Origin: Schistosoma haematobium
Lineage: Eukaryota; Platyhelminthes; Trematoda; Strigeidida; Schistosomatidae
DNA length: 64,000 nt
NCBI RefSeq assembly: GCF_000699445.3
Contig: NC_067198.1
Location: 25,183,536-25,247,535 of the forward strand
Direction: 5' to 3'
The notes under the pieces were generated by a model. That model saw only the letters and a program-made list of their open reading frames with translations, ran no database searches and had not been told where the DNA came from. Positions 1 through 11,414 of the stretch are shown here, piece after piece. Position 1 is the stretch's first letter. Each line of letters begins with the position of its first letter. The position numbers and the translations under genes are program-made.

Positions 1-3000
1 TAGGATCATGTTTATTTTGTTAAATAGAAATGTTTTGTAAAGAATGAGATAGGAGAAGAAAATTTACTACAGTTGTAAATTAAACATTGAAGTACATCTG
101 TTCGTTACTTAGTACACAAAAATTTGAAGTTTTTCGAAAATTTTAGGGTAATCTGATTGTATCTCTGTTGAAATATTCTTCATTTTTGGTGATACATTTG
201 CCAAACTCTTTAGCTGTTTAGTTGTCTCACGTTTTATGGCCTACACATAATCTAAGACACATCCTCCCATGATCGCTACTTATTTCATGTGAAGATTAGT
301 GTTGAACTAGCAAGACTATTATTTTCTGGAATTGATAGCGCACAGTGTTTTTAATCAGTGCAATATTCTATACTTCCAACTTCTGGTACCGAGTCAAAAA
401 TTTTCAGAGCTGTGTTTTTCAATTTTATCAATGTACCATCTGTTCAACCTTAATGAATCAGCTTGTATATTTATTACACAGACCATGAATACATTTGGTT
501 TTCGGATATCCATACGACATGAATAATAATAGGATTGATTAGATAATTTTCTAAAACGCAATGGTTTTCTTACATGAATAAATGGTAAAAAAGAATAAAG
601 CGGTAAATTAATAATGTTTTCAACTAAATATCAAAGTAGTAAGCTTAGTAGTGCAATAATTTACTGAACACTTTCGATCTTGGTTTTTTAGTGAGATTTT
701 GTACTTTCATCACTATGGAGATATTTTAACTCCGTAGAAGTTGAAAGGAAGTGATATAATATAAACCTTTAAGGCAAGATCTTAGATCAAGAAAATTCCA
801 GAGAATTTTGATGAAAAAAACAGATAGTAATTTATGAAGTTGATTAATCCAAGGGATGATGAAAATTAATACATTTTTCAGTACTTTTATCGAAAAACTT
901 TAAAATAAGAAATATCTGTTACCTGGTTAAGAAAATAATAACTGAATGATGTTGTTAACACTATGAAAATTTACTTTCAATGTTAAACTCTTCAATTTGA
1001 TCAATTACATTATCATTCTCTTTCACAGATTTCCTTTCAAGTAATATTTAGTTTTAATAATGATTTCATTAACCTGCTGTAATGATTATAGATAATCAGA
1101 ACAAATCTATCCATTGTAGTTTATCAAATAATCTCCAGCTAAGCTAAGAATAACTCTTTTAATTGTCCAAGCTTACTCTTTTTAAGATAAATCCTGAGTA
1201 ATGTTTAAACACAAGAAATATATAGCTTAAAGAATTTAACCAAACAATTCACAAAAGTGACATTTTGAATGATAATAATATACATGATATATAAGTTGAT
1301 ATAGTCATAAAATTGATTCAAACAAATAGTAACGAGCAAAATGGCAATTAGATGATAATAATAATAATAAGGAGAAGAATAAAGTAGTTCATTAAGTAGA
1401 GATAAAATGATATTTACCTCGAAAAAAAATTATGGTAACACATAAAACTGAATCGTATAGAATGTATCGTATCAATTGTTCATATTTTTTTGTAATGAAA
1501 CAATATCTATTTTTCGACTCATTGATTACATCATCATGTAAGTTATTGATTGTAAGAATTAAAAAAGAAAATCAATAATGAAAGTATTATGATTACCAGA
1601 ATGATTGGTTGACAATATTTTGACACGATTGTTTTATTTATTCAGTGTTTTACTTACAGTACTGATCAAGAAATATCATCAAACAACCAATAATAAATAT
1701 CATAGAACTTTGTAGAATAAAGTATTAATTCATAATTAACATCTGCATTACTGTACAAACCTTAATTATCTTCAGTCAGTTGAAGATAAGGTTTAAATTT
1801 CATCCTGTTAACTTGACTGTACTAGTCATACACTGAAATAGTTAGCTATAGATCAAGAAGAAAGTTATTCATAGCTTATATAATAATTATTTAAGGTGTC
1901 GGATGAAATTTGGGATTGGCTAACGTTAGGGAAAATCTTCACCACTAGTCAAAGAGTTACTAAATTTTAAGATGAATAGTTACTTTATTCCAGTCTGTGT
2001 CAACCAGTTAAAATGTTCAGATTTAATATTCCCTGTGTTGCCATTTTATTCAATTCGAATTAAAAACTATAAATAATCAATCAATTGGTCTCAAAAATCA
2101 AATAGAATATTTCAAATAAACAAATCGGTTAGCTACTAGAATCATTCGCATCTCGTTGTATATAATTTTTTAGTATAGTTTTTTAGAAAGGTTGATCTTT
2201 TTTAATTTTTTTGTAGTAAAATGATTTATCATCAATGCAATATAATTTGGAAAATGTAGAATTGAAGATACATAGAGAAAAAGAAACAAACGTACAGAGT
2301 GAGAGGAAAGTGAAAAGAAGATTATCTGAGTATGTTTACATGAAATAAGTATAGACAATTTCTAAATAGTTCTTTTTTTAACAAATAAGAAAATGTATAT
2401 ACCATTCTACCAAAATTGAATTTTAAGGAGCCATGGTAATTAATTGGGCAAATGTTTAACACTATTCGTCACTAATAACGTTGTAGAATAAATTATCACA
2501 GTGACAGTGAGACTAAATTTTAAAAACTAAAATTTATATTTTAAAATAAATAATTTCAAGTTCCAATATTAAAATAAGTCATATGAGTTCATTGAAATTT
2601 ATAGATATAAATTTTCATTAGCAGATATGAAACTGATTCTTTGATTAGTTCAATGTTTAAAATGAATCCACAATGGTTAGAGACTGTCAGAGAGAGTGAG
2701 AGAAAAAGAAAGAAAATGCGAAATAAAACGATTAAAAATGTACACTGTAAAGTATTTTTCAATAGCGTTTTATAATTCTGTGTTGTCAATTAAATAAAAA
2801 CCTAATTCAAACCATTAAATAAGTACATATAGATGAAATATACATTAGGGACCACTGTTTTATTTCATAACTTCTGTGAATTATACTCAACTGTTTAAGT
2901 TGATAGAAGCAGATAAAGTAAGATTGAAGTCACTTCTATTTTCGAAAAATCAACTTTTTTTCAAATACCTACACTTTGATTCTATGACTGTTTGATGCTT

Positions 3001-3702
3001 TTAAGTAAAATTTTTTTAATTCGTACTAAAAACTACCTCCAATTATTTTCGTTTTTGATTAAAATTATAAAATTGACAAAGTAGTTAGTTTTATTTACCA
3101 ATGTCTTAAACCTTAGAAATACTACATAGCAACAAAATTAATTAATTTTACATTATAAATCTATTTTATATTGGTCTTCATAAGAAAAAAATATAAACGA
3201 CAGTTACTTTTCAATAATAAATTGTAATCACCATAGAAATCTTTATGTGTATTAAGTTGAATTTGTTGGTTATTTTGAATAATTTAATGATTATTTTAGA
3301 CGATTGTATTAGAATTTATGTTAAATATTTTACAAAGATCTGTTTTTCATAAACACAATCAATTGAATCATTGATGATATTCTGTTCGAAATAATAATGA
3401 CCTTGTATGTTGGCTATATTTGATATTTCCTTTAGACTAATCAATGTCAGTGAAAAGGTAGAAAACATGTTTATTTCTTAATCTATTAGCGTTTATTTAT
3501 TGGTGTTTGATGTAAGCATTTTGTGTATTTTTTAAAATTAAGAAATACCAACTAAAATATGTTTTTATGTTCATTTATTGCATAACTATACCTAATAATA
3601 AGTTTGTAGGTATCATTATCAAGGTCTGGCTTGATAATTTTGAAGAAATTGAGCATTGAGTAGATTTTTATAAATAAATTAATATATTTGAAAAATCTCA
3701 AA
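1..3702. other. AT-rich non-coding DNA, no gene seen
   Basis: Only short, low-complexity open frames occur on both strands and none resembles a known domain. Since the last exon of a + strand gene lies at 9158..9352, this stretch may be intron of that gene or intergenic; the sequence does not decide. Confidence 0.5.
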
Positions 3703-3815
3703 GAGTAGAAAAATCAAACTTTCCGTTTCGTGACTTCGTGTAAGCCACTTATTATTCTCTGAAGAAGTGACTTACACAAAGTCAGGAAACGTCAGAAAAT
3801 CTAATTTTTCTACTC
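3703..3815. repeat. Foldback (palindromic) repeat, short copy
   Basis: Two inverted arms of roughly 45 bases flank a short centre near 3750-3760. The arms start with GAGTAGAAAAAT and contain a variant of GTTTCGTGA...GTGTAAGCCACT. The same sequence makes the longer palindrome at 48571..48781, so this is a dispersed family. It resembles a MITE or foldback element; no open frame is present. Confidence 0.65.
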
Positions 3816-3983
3816 ATTGATATACCTAATAATATAAAAAATGTTTGTATACGGAAAAGAGTTGAGTAAATATTCCATAAAAGATACTGATTATTAATAA
3901 AATATTCATTTGTATAAAGAGGTAAAATATTATCTTTGATTATCTACCTATTAAGATGTTTCAATCTTTAAAGAATAATGATT

Positions 3984-4110
3984 AAGGCAATATCGAGGCA
4001 TGCGCACAGTATGCATATATGCGAATAACAGACTGATCAAGTGCAGTCTTTAACCTCAATGGGAAGAGTCAAGCATAACAATACCAAGTGAATTTAAAAG
4101 AAACTTAGTC
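3984..4110 (+). repeat. SM-alpha-type (family B) 5' fragment
   Basis: This matches the start of the family B unit seen at 10180..10310: the run from AAGGC through CATATATGC and GACTGATCAA to CCAAGTGAATTTAAA. It is a diverged piece without the tRNA-like box or hammerhead part. Confidence 0.6.
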
Positions 4111-4224
4111 AAAAAATAAAACATTCTGTAAGATGAACTATTAACGAAACAAAAATCCAAATCCATAAAACACAATTAAATCAATTTTAAATAAAGTTAT
4201 TATTTTTCATGAATTTTTATTCCA

Positions 4225-4610
4225 GAATGAGGGTTTGTGGAGATTGTAGTAATTTTAATGGTTGAATTCATGAGCTGATGTAAGCTAAACTTTCGTTGAA
4301 AACCTGGAGTGAGAAGCTGTGACCAGTGGAATCCAATCCGTGTTGGGTAGAGACAGGTATCTACCTTAGACAATAGATGAGTAGTTGCACAAGATCATAT
4401 ATCAATTGAGTTTAGACATTAACAGCGTTTTATAACGGCCCAGTGGTCTAGAGTTTAAGTGTTTGCGCGCGAGTTGGAAGTCTGCGGGTTCGAATACCGC
4501 GTGCATGATCGTGGACGCGCACTGCTGAGGAGTCCAATACTAGAACGAAACGACCGTTCAGTGCTTCCAGGTTTTCAGTGGCGATCTTGCTTAATGTGAT
4601 CAGTAATAAT
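4225..4610 (+). mobile_element. Hammerhead retroposon, family A
   Basis: Short non-autonomous retroposon. It has a 5' region ending in ...GTGACCAGTGG..., a tRNA-like part at about 4438-4500 (A-box-like CAGTGGTCTAGAG, B-box-like GGGTTCGAATACC), then a hammerhead at 4519..4564 and the family 3' stretch GCTTCCAGGTTTTC. The tRNA-like boxes suggest an internal Pol III promoter (inference). The copy is diverged and its ends are approximate. Confidence 0.7.
4519..4564 (+). ncRNA. Type I hammerhead ribozyme, core present
   Basis: Stem I is GCACTG paired with CAGTGC. The core CTGAGGA (CUGANGA with N=G) and GAAA are both present and the predicted cleavage is after GTT, an allowed NUH triplet. Stem II is weakened by changes (GTCC against GAAC). 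Activity is not proven. Confidence 0.6.
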
Positions 4611-6070
4611 TGCTATTTTTGGCAAATGGTCATTATAATTCGTGTTTCACTTAATAGATTAAAAAGAATTTCTTGAAGTTTACCTATAGATTTTTCTTTT
4701 TTGGTGGTTACAGGGGTTTAGAAAAGACCGACATAAATACTTTTTCACACACACATTGTTTTGGATTTGTCAAGTATATGGACAATGTAAATGTGTTTGG
4801 AAAGATTATGGTCACTCTAACTACATTCTCTTTATTCAGTGAATGTCTCATAATTATTAATTATGTATAATAAAATGGTATTTTCTTAGCGTATACCATT
4901 CTGTTTGTATGAACTAATCATCGTTTCTTGTAGACAATATATGACTTGACATTAATTGTTAGTTAAAATGGAATAAACCATGAACAAACGGGAGATTACT
5001 TCACGATGATTACGTAAATTCCAGTACTTTTTCGTATTCATATTTAAAACATTATGCTAATGAATAAAATGAAATACAGAGATATGTAATGTTTAAATTA
5101 GCAGACCGAATAGTTTTCGGTTCCCTATGGAGGAAATTGGTAATAACGTTTGATTATTTCTGATAGTGTTAAGTTTTCTAAATTGAATGATACATTATGA
5201 ATTCCTCATCGCCTTTTTTTCCTAAAAACACAATCAGAGAAGAAATAATACTGTATACGAAATGGCTACTCAATGAATTTTTCATTACACAGTACTTGAA
5301 CAACAGTATTTACCAATAGAGATATATTTTAATTTTAAAACAGTGTAATACACGAGTCGAATTAAAGTTGTTGTCTTGTTTATTTGATTGAAACAGCTAA
5401 CTTCACTCGAATTTATAAACAGTATATTGTATTTATGTAAACGCGTTGTTTTAATTCTGTTATTGATTAATTTAACTACCTATGTCCTGATTAGTTCTGC
5501 AAAATCAATGTGAAATTATCCTCTTACTGGTTATATTTACGATTGCGTAATATATATGTGTTGCCTATGTTCTTTGAAATGACTACTTATTTTCATTGTA
5601 TTAAAGTAGAAGAATGATTTTTTATCAAAATAATATCACATGATAAACAATCAAATATCATTTATATCAGTAAAACTATTTGATGAAAAAAAAAACACAA
5701 CAACAGATGAACACAGGTGATTAAGCCATGTGTTTCTCTTAGAAAGGAAAACAACAACGAAATAAGCGGTTGTCGATTTTTTACAAATATACATTAGACA
5801 TTTGTCTATATCTAAAATAGAAAAATATATACTGATCTTGTGAAATATAAGAATGCAAATACATTAATCAATCTATAAAACAATATATGGTCATTTAGTT
5901 ATATACAATAAATGATAGAATAATAAAACAATAGTGTTATTCATTTATTTCAGTTATTACTTTTAGGGATATAGTAACTTTATGAAATTTTTATTATATG
6001 TTCTACTTTTAAAAGATTTTTTGATACAATAAAAAGATATGAATTTTCGAAACTATTTGGTAGTATGTTG
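4611..6070. other. AT-rich non-coding DNA, nothing recognised
   Basis: No exon with convincing splice sites and no recognisable repeat was found. The 65-residue open frame near 4.7-4.9 kb looks like chance. Confidence 0.4.
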
Positions 6071-6077
6071 GCCTACG

Positions 6078-6558
6078 GATAGCATCGTTGCAACTTCTTG
6101 TGTATGTGGAACATTTTCTTCTTGATGATTGGAGTATAACAGCAGCTCCCTTGAATCTAGTCTTTGTTGTTCAATCTGCATACAATGTGTTTCACTGACT
6201 CCGACCACCTCCAAGTTGTATCTTTTCATTTCTACAGCAATTTGGATGACTCTTCAGGTCTCCCACGTTGTACGAGCATTCCATGTACGTAAATTAATGG
6301 TTGCTTTGATTGTCAGAAGGGGCATCAGCCTTGTGACTTCCGAAGGAACTCGGCTTTCATCATAAGGCGTCACAACTCTTCTAAATAAGACCTAGCTTTC
6401 AGGGCAGAGTTTAAATGGCTTAAATTATTTTTTTCCGGTTAGCGTTTTTTAGCAATTTAGTTTTCTAAAGGATGGAGTCGCTAACCCCATGCCAAGCCCT
6501 TCTCCTTTATCGGGGCTTGGGATCGGCAGTAGCCCCAGAGGGGCTTCAGGTGGAGTTC
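6078..6558 (-). mobile_element. 5'-terminal fragment of RTE-type retrotransposon
   Basis: This aligns, with many substitutions, to the 5' end of the near-intact element at 50303..53511, covering that copy from about 53035 to its 5' end. It contains the GC-rich 5' leader (about 6400-6558) and the start of the endonuclease coding region. Non-LTR copies normally lose their 5' end, whereas this one keeps only the 5' end. A 7-base direct repeat GCCTACG lies on both sides (6071..6077 and 6559..6565), which may be a target-site duplication. Confidence 0.75.
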
Positions 6559-6565
6559 GCCTACG

Positions 6566-8483
6566 ACCTATATTTAATTAAATAATTATGTCTTATAACA
6601 ATGAAATGAAGTACATTAACACGGAAGGATAAGGTTAAAAATCAAAGATTTCTGTAACTACTGAAGCTCAGTTAAATTATCACTATGACAATTGTATAAT
6701 TCACTTTACTAGTATTTTTTTAAATTTGTAATATCTCTTCACTCCAAATAATATTATCCTGTGACTAGAATAACATAAACCTGAATAAATGTCGAACAGT
6801 ATGATAATTAATCTCTAGCTCTCTTATGCTAAATGCTAACAACACTTTCCCAATACTAATAAACTGAACAAAAATCTCAATGAATTAAAAATGAAAAGTA
6901 AATACATGTTTCTATTCGAAAAAAACAATGTTGTATTCACTTACTCACTACCATTGTTTTTATGATTTTAAAAAAAATGAATATCTTTTATTTATTACAA
7001 ACCTTGATAACAGTTTTGTTTGGAACATTTCATCGCGTGACATCAGCTAATAGTGTCAATTACCGAAGATACATGTCATGGTAACATATGATGTTCACTA
7101 TTTATATTTTACATTGGACAACGTTCATAAATTAATAGGATGAAACCAACATTGATATTTTTTTAAAAAAGAAAACAGCCTTAGTTTTATTTTGTATGTC
7201 TACAATTTTGTTTATAATGTCTAGAATAATAGAGAAATAAAAAATAAACAACCGTAATAACAATAATATTTTCAACAATAATTCTAGATAAATTACTTAT
7301 ATACAGTATTTAAACAACCTGATAAATTAAAACAGAGTAAAAGCTACAAGGTCTATTGGATAAAATGAATTCATCAATTTATTTTCCAACATCTCATATA
7401 CTGTAAACAACTTTAGTTAGTGTAATTGTGATAGGTATCCTAAACTATAGGACATAAAACTATATTTTCTTCATTTTAATTACTCATAACTAACATCTTT
7501 TCTGCACGTTTAACTACGTATTAATCTTAATTATATTTAATATCTTTTGTGACCTATTCTCATTATAATATTGTATTTCATTTTAAAACATTTACATTAA
7601 TTACACTGTTTCAATAAGGATTTAACACATATTATACCATATTACATCATGGATTTACCAAAACTTAATGTATTGTAAACAGTTCACAGCATCAAACTGA
7701 AATTACCTGAAGTTAATTATTATTCAATATATATATGACAAGTTTTTATTGTAAAGATTATGTATTATTTAAAATGAAAACAATTGTTTGATTATCAGCT
7801 TATATCATTAACAGAATTATTGTGAAACAGAAATCAATAGGTGAATATATTAATTGAATTTAGAACTTCCTATAAATGTACATTATGTGATAGTAGTTTG
7901 TAATTGTAAATCAATCGTCAAACTATAAAAAAATCCTATTAATAATCTTGAAGAATATAAATATATATTTTGTGTTATGTAGAGTAGAAAATGATAACTA
8001 AAGAGTGTTTAGTCAGAATGGACAGAAAGTGTTTTTCGTTATACAGATGATATCAATCTATGATTATAATAGTGTTTAAATGATTATCTGTCGACAAATC
8101 TAACAGAATAGTGAAATTCTCTTCAGACTATTATAAACCTATATTTAATTGATTTGTTCATGATGCGTAAATTTTTTTTAAAGTAAAAGGTTGCTTATTA
8201 ATGTTTAGATTCTTTTCTAAATTTATTGATACTTCATAAAAAATAATTAGATAGTTTGCTCTCGACTACTCGTGAGTAGTGCATATTCCATTGTACAATA
8301 AATCCATTCTGATTTTTCAAATTTTTCCGTTGGTTTACAATCTTTTAGTGATAAGATGAAATTTATCGATTTTAATTTCAAGTAATGTCTAACAGAGTAT
8401 GTTGTGGTTAAACTGTGCTTCTATGAGCAGAATGATTATAAGTTAGGTTTAGTCGATAATCGAACCATTTCATATTATTCTAA
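6566..8483. other. AT-rich non-coding DNA, nothing recognised
   Basis: No gene or repeat that I can support. Short AT-rich frames only. Confidence 0.4.
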
Positions 8484-8720
8484 TAGTTGAGATCATGAGT
8501 CAATTGAAGCTAGACCACTATGGAAAACGTGGAAGCACTGGACGGTCATTTCGTCCTATTGTGAGACTTTTCAGCAGTGATCATTCACGATCCCGCCCCC
8601 TCTCGCGAGATTCGAACACAGGATCCATCAGTCTCGTGCACGAGTGCCTAACCTCTAGATCACTGAGCCGGAACCCAACCGGCTTCAACTAATCCGATAA
8701 ATTGAGCGACACATCCACCA
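8484..8720 (-). mobile_element. Hammerhead retroposon, family A, ribozyme broken
   Basis: Read on the - strand it has the tRNA-like part (B-box-like TTCGAATCTCG, CTCAGTGATCTAG), the hammerhead region and the 3' run CTTCAATTGACTCATGATCTC. The hammerhead core reads CTGAAAA, so the conserved G of CUGANGA is lost. GAAA, GTC and the CAGTGC arm remain. It is probably inactive. Confidence 0.75.
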
Positions 8721-9157
8721 TTGTCATCAGTGACTTACTATCTAACAACAACATCGGTTGAAATTCACTGGTCACTGCTGTAAAATACTGTAAATCTAGA
8801 TAATCTGATCCACATATAAATAGTTATTGATAAGACTTTATCATTAATTTAAACAATATCTATTAACTGATTCAATTAATTTAATGATAATATTGTATTT
8901 TATTTTATTATAATCGACAATTTCATTCAGTCTACCAAATATTAGACTGTTAGACTAGATGATAATCATTCACTCTCTTGTTCTTTTTCCTTTATCCTTC
9001 ATAAACTACAGATTTACACACTTTTCTAATATAAACCATTGCTCAAAAGTCAATTTACAGAATTTCAACAATAATTATTACTTAGTAATTAAACAACTAA
9101 TAATTAATAAATAATAATTAATTAAATTATTTTCTTTTTTCATTTTTTTCTCAACAG

Positions 9158-9352
9158 ATTTTCTATGTAGGTTGTACAGCTGATAAACATTCAATATCAA
9201 ATTGCCCACAATTTTCTATGCAAAAATTTAATAATCAAATATTACAATATTCAAATGATAAAGTAAATCCATATCATAATAATAACAATAATAATAATAA
9301 TCCAGGTAGATCAAGTTCATATGTTAATGATCTTTTCCCATTTGATTTATAA
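9158..9352 (+). CDS. Terminal exon of an unrecognised gene
   Basis: A strong polypyrimidine tract ending TTTTTTTCTCAACAG is followed by an open frame of 64 codons and TAA at 9350..9352. The peptide starts IFYVGCTADKHSISNCPQF, has an Asn run (8 residues, around residue 41) and ends in NDLFPFDL. There is no initiator near the exon start, so this must be the 3' exon of a spliced gene whose other exons lie upstream, possibly outside the window. I could not assign a domain. Support comes from the acceptor, the frame open to the first base, codon use like the neighbouring kinase exons, and a polyadenylation signal 40 bases after the stop. Confidence 0.6.
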   Translation: MFYVGCTADKHSISNCPQFSMQKFNNQILQYSNDKVNPYHNNNNNNNNPGRSSSYVNDLFPFDL

Positions 9353-9391
9353 GAATTATGTTATATTAGTGACTAATGTTTATAACTTTCC

Positions 9392-9397
9392 AATAAA
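9392..9397 (+). terminator. Polyadenylation signal AATAAA
   Basis: AATAAA lies 40 bases after the TAA of the exon 9158..9352, followed by further AATAAA-like sequence. It supports this exon being the 3' end of a transcript. Confidence 0.5.
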
Positions 9398-9896
9398 ATA
9401 ATAAACTTGCTTTTGTTTATATTTTTTCTAAGCTACTGAAAACATTTATCATTTAAATTATTTAAAAAAAATAATAATTTATATAGTTTCAGTATATTCA
9501 ATATCATTATTAACACAAATGAACCAAATTACTGAAATTGATCAAAGATTTTTAATAATATAAAAGAAATGTTTATTATTAAGAGTACTGATAAAGTCTA
9601 TTTGAAAGAAATTCAAAAATATTAGTTCATGTACTTATTTCTGTCTGAGAATTATTTAGGCTCATTCTTTTGAATACATTTCAAGGGTATCTGTGACGTT
9701 TTACTTAAATAATAAACTAAATTTATAAGATATAGTTCTGTAGTTATTGAAGTCAATAACTTTATTCAAGGTCCTTTTGTAATTCAAATCAACTGTAAAA
9801 TTTAACTTCATGGAAATAAGCTCAATGAAGAATTGTTTTTAAGAGGAAAGAATATTATTTGAATGACATGTAAAAAAAATTAGCGAAAAATAATTA

Positions 9897-10145
9897 GTTC
9901 ACTTGGTGTTGTTTTACTTGTATCTTCCCATTGTTATTTAGGATTGCAATTGATCAGTCTCATGTTGGCATATATGCATCCTATGCGGATTGACTCGATA
10001 TAGCTCTGAGTCACAAGCTTTTTAATCAAAAACGGGTAGTGGCTAGCAGCAGGCGGCAAGTTTCATCCCATTTGGAACTCGTCAGCTGGATGCATCCGCA
10101 TTCCACAGTTGATGTTCACTCTGGGACTCGAACTGAGTACTGTTC
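9897..10145 (-). mobile_element. SM-alpha-type (family B) copy, minus orientation
   Basis: Read on the - strand from 10145 downwards it contains GTTCGAGTCCCAGAGT (B-box-like), a hammerhead region, the run CTACCCGTTTTTGATTAAAAAGC, then the start of a new unit (GCATAGGATGCATATATGCC) ending in AACACCAAGTGAAC. The hammerhead part thus precedes the unit start, as in a tandem array or circular permutation. It meets a + strand copy at about 10146. Confidence 0.75.
10050..10093 (-). ncRNA. Hammerhead ribozyme relic (family B)
   Basis: The core CTGACGA and GAAA are both present on the - strand and stem II is GTTCC/GGGAT. The cleavage side is damaged: the expected GTC-CTGGAT arm is replaced by a shortened GCCGCCTGCTGC, so the stem I partner and cleavage triplet are lost. 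Confidence 0.5.
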
Positions 10146-10515
10146 GCTCCACTGCTAACCATTATCCATTTTTGCTTAAAAAGCTTGTGACTTAAGGCTA
10201 TATAGAGACAATTCGCACAGGATGCACATATGCCAATACGAGACTGATCAATTGTAATCCTAAATGACAATGAGAAAGTACAAGTAAATCAACACCAAGT
10301 GAATTTAAACTTCACCCGATTGCACAAGCAGATGGCTATAAGGAAACAGTAGATAAGCGGATAATGCGATGACGTTTGAAGCGAAAGATACTGGGTTCGA
10401 GTCCCAGAGTGTACATCAACTATGGAATGCAGGTACATCCAGCTGACGAGTCCCAAATAGAACGAACCGCGCCTACTGGATTCCACTGCTAGCCGCTATC
10501 CATCTTTGCTTAGAA
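10146..10515 (+). mobile_element. SM-alpha-type (family B) insertion, longer than one unit
   Basis: It begins with CTCCACTGCTAACC, which is the sequence just after the ribozyme cleavage site. It runs through a full unit (GCACAGGATGC..., tRNA-like box GGGTTCGAGTCCC near 10393, hammerhead 10437..10481) and then repeats CCACTGCTAGCC. The repeat distance is 334 bases (10151 to 10485). The design matches the schistosome SM-alpha repeat, which is known to encode hammerheads. Confidence 0.8.
10437..10481 (+). ncRNA. Type I hammerhead ribozyme, core damaged (family B)
   Basis: Stem I ATCCAG/CTGGAT is perfect and the core CTGACGA is present. The second core box reads GAAC in place of GAAA, and the expected GTC cleavage triplet is altered to CTA. 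It is probably inactive. Confidence 0.65.
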
Positions 10516-10631
10516 AGTGGTTATTTTATCCTAGATCTTAACTCTTCAATACTACATACACAGTTAGATTACATGAACTAAAACATCAATCGTTGTCGGT
10601 AGTGAAATAGAAGGCGACAAATAAATTATAT

Positions 10632-10860
10632 ATATCGTGGATTGGTTGAAGTTAGACATTAACACTTTTGGATGCCTGTTCAGTGGTCTAGTGGTTAAGC
10701 GCATGCGCGCGAAACTGATAAGTCCTGAATTCGTATGTCGTGAGGGGCGGGATCGTGGATGCTCACTGCTGAGGAGTACCACAATAGGACGAAACGGCCG
10801 TTCAGTGCTTCCATGTTCTCCATGGTTGTCTAGCTTCAATTGACTCATGATTTCAACCAT
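10632..10860 (+). mobile_element. Hammerhead retroposon, family A, monomeric insertion with TSD
   Basis: It starts at ATATCGTGGATTGG and includes the tRNA-like part (CAGTGGTCTAGTGGTTAAG near 10680), a hammerhead and the 3' run CTTCAATTGACTCATGATTTC. The 10-base direct repeat TAAATTATAT flanks it exactly (10622..10631 and 10861..10870), showing target-primed insertion of a 229-base copy. It lies upstream of the first kinase exon seen. Confidence 0.85.
10764..10808 (+). ncRNA. Type I hammerhead ribozyme, core intact
   Basis: Stem I is CACTG/CAGTG. The boxes CTGAGGA and GAAA are intact and the predicted cleavage follows GTT. Stem II has one internal mismatch (GTACC against AGGAC). Confidence 0.65.
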
Positions 10861-11220
10861 TAAATTATATGAGAATCGTTATTTGTTGGAAACAAGTGAT
10901 TAAAGAAGAAATCTTATTCATCAAAATTTGAGTTGGTGTCTTTTAGGTAGAATGTTTTACAAGAGAAAGATGATAATCTACCCCTTGTCGTTTTTACGGT
11001 TTCGAGCATTTTTGACATCGAATAGTCATAAAATAGAACGCAGTTAGTACAGCCTAGTGTTTACTGTTTGCTTCTTCACGTCAAATATCCAGTAATGGAT
11101 AGTTTCAATGTACCGTTTTTGCATCAATGAATGTAGTAGTGACACCTTTTTACCTAGCCTTAATCATTCTGTTTACCAACTACCTCCTTCATCTTCATTT
11201 CTTTTCCTGTACACCAAAAG

Positions 11221-11414
11221 ACAATCAATCAATGTTCAATGATTCTGATAATTTCTACCGAATTATACAACATGATCACATTGCCTATCGTTATGAAATT
11301 TTATCACTCCTCGGCAAAGGTAGCTTTGGACAAGTTGTCTCAGCTTATGATCATATGAAAGGATGTAAAGTTGCTTTGAAGATCATCCGAACGGAACCAC
11401 GTTTTACACGTCAG
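11221..11414 (+). CDS. DYRK: DYRK kinase exon: ATP-binding lobe
   Basis: It encodes the lead-in FNDSDNFYRIIQHDHIAYRY, the glycine loop GKGSFGQV and the Lys of VALK, ending in RFTRQ at the donor CAG/gttagt. The acceptor ACACCAAAAG/AC is inferred. The open frame continues upstream to an ATG at 11127, but those residues are hydrophobic and unlike DYRK, so I treat them as intron. Phase 1 at the 5' end, phase 0 at the 3' end. Confidence 0.85.

Noticed and set aside
11127..11220. Upstream extension of the kinase frame (hydrophobic, from an ATG)
   Set aside because: It resembles a membrane segment, but DYRK kinases have none. The sequence before ACACCAAAAG is pyrimidine-rich like an intron end.
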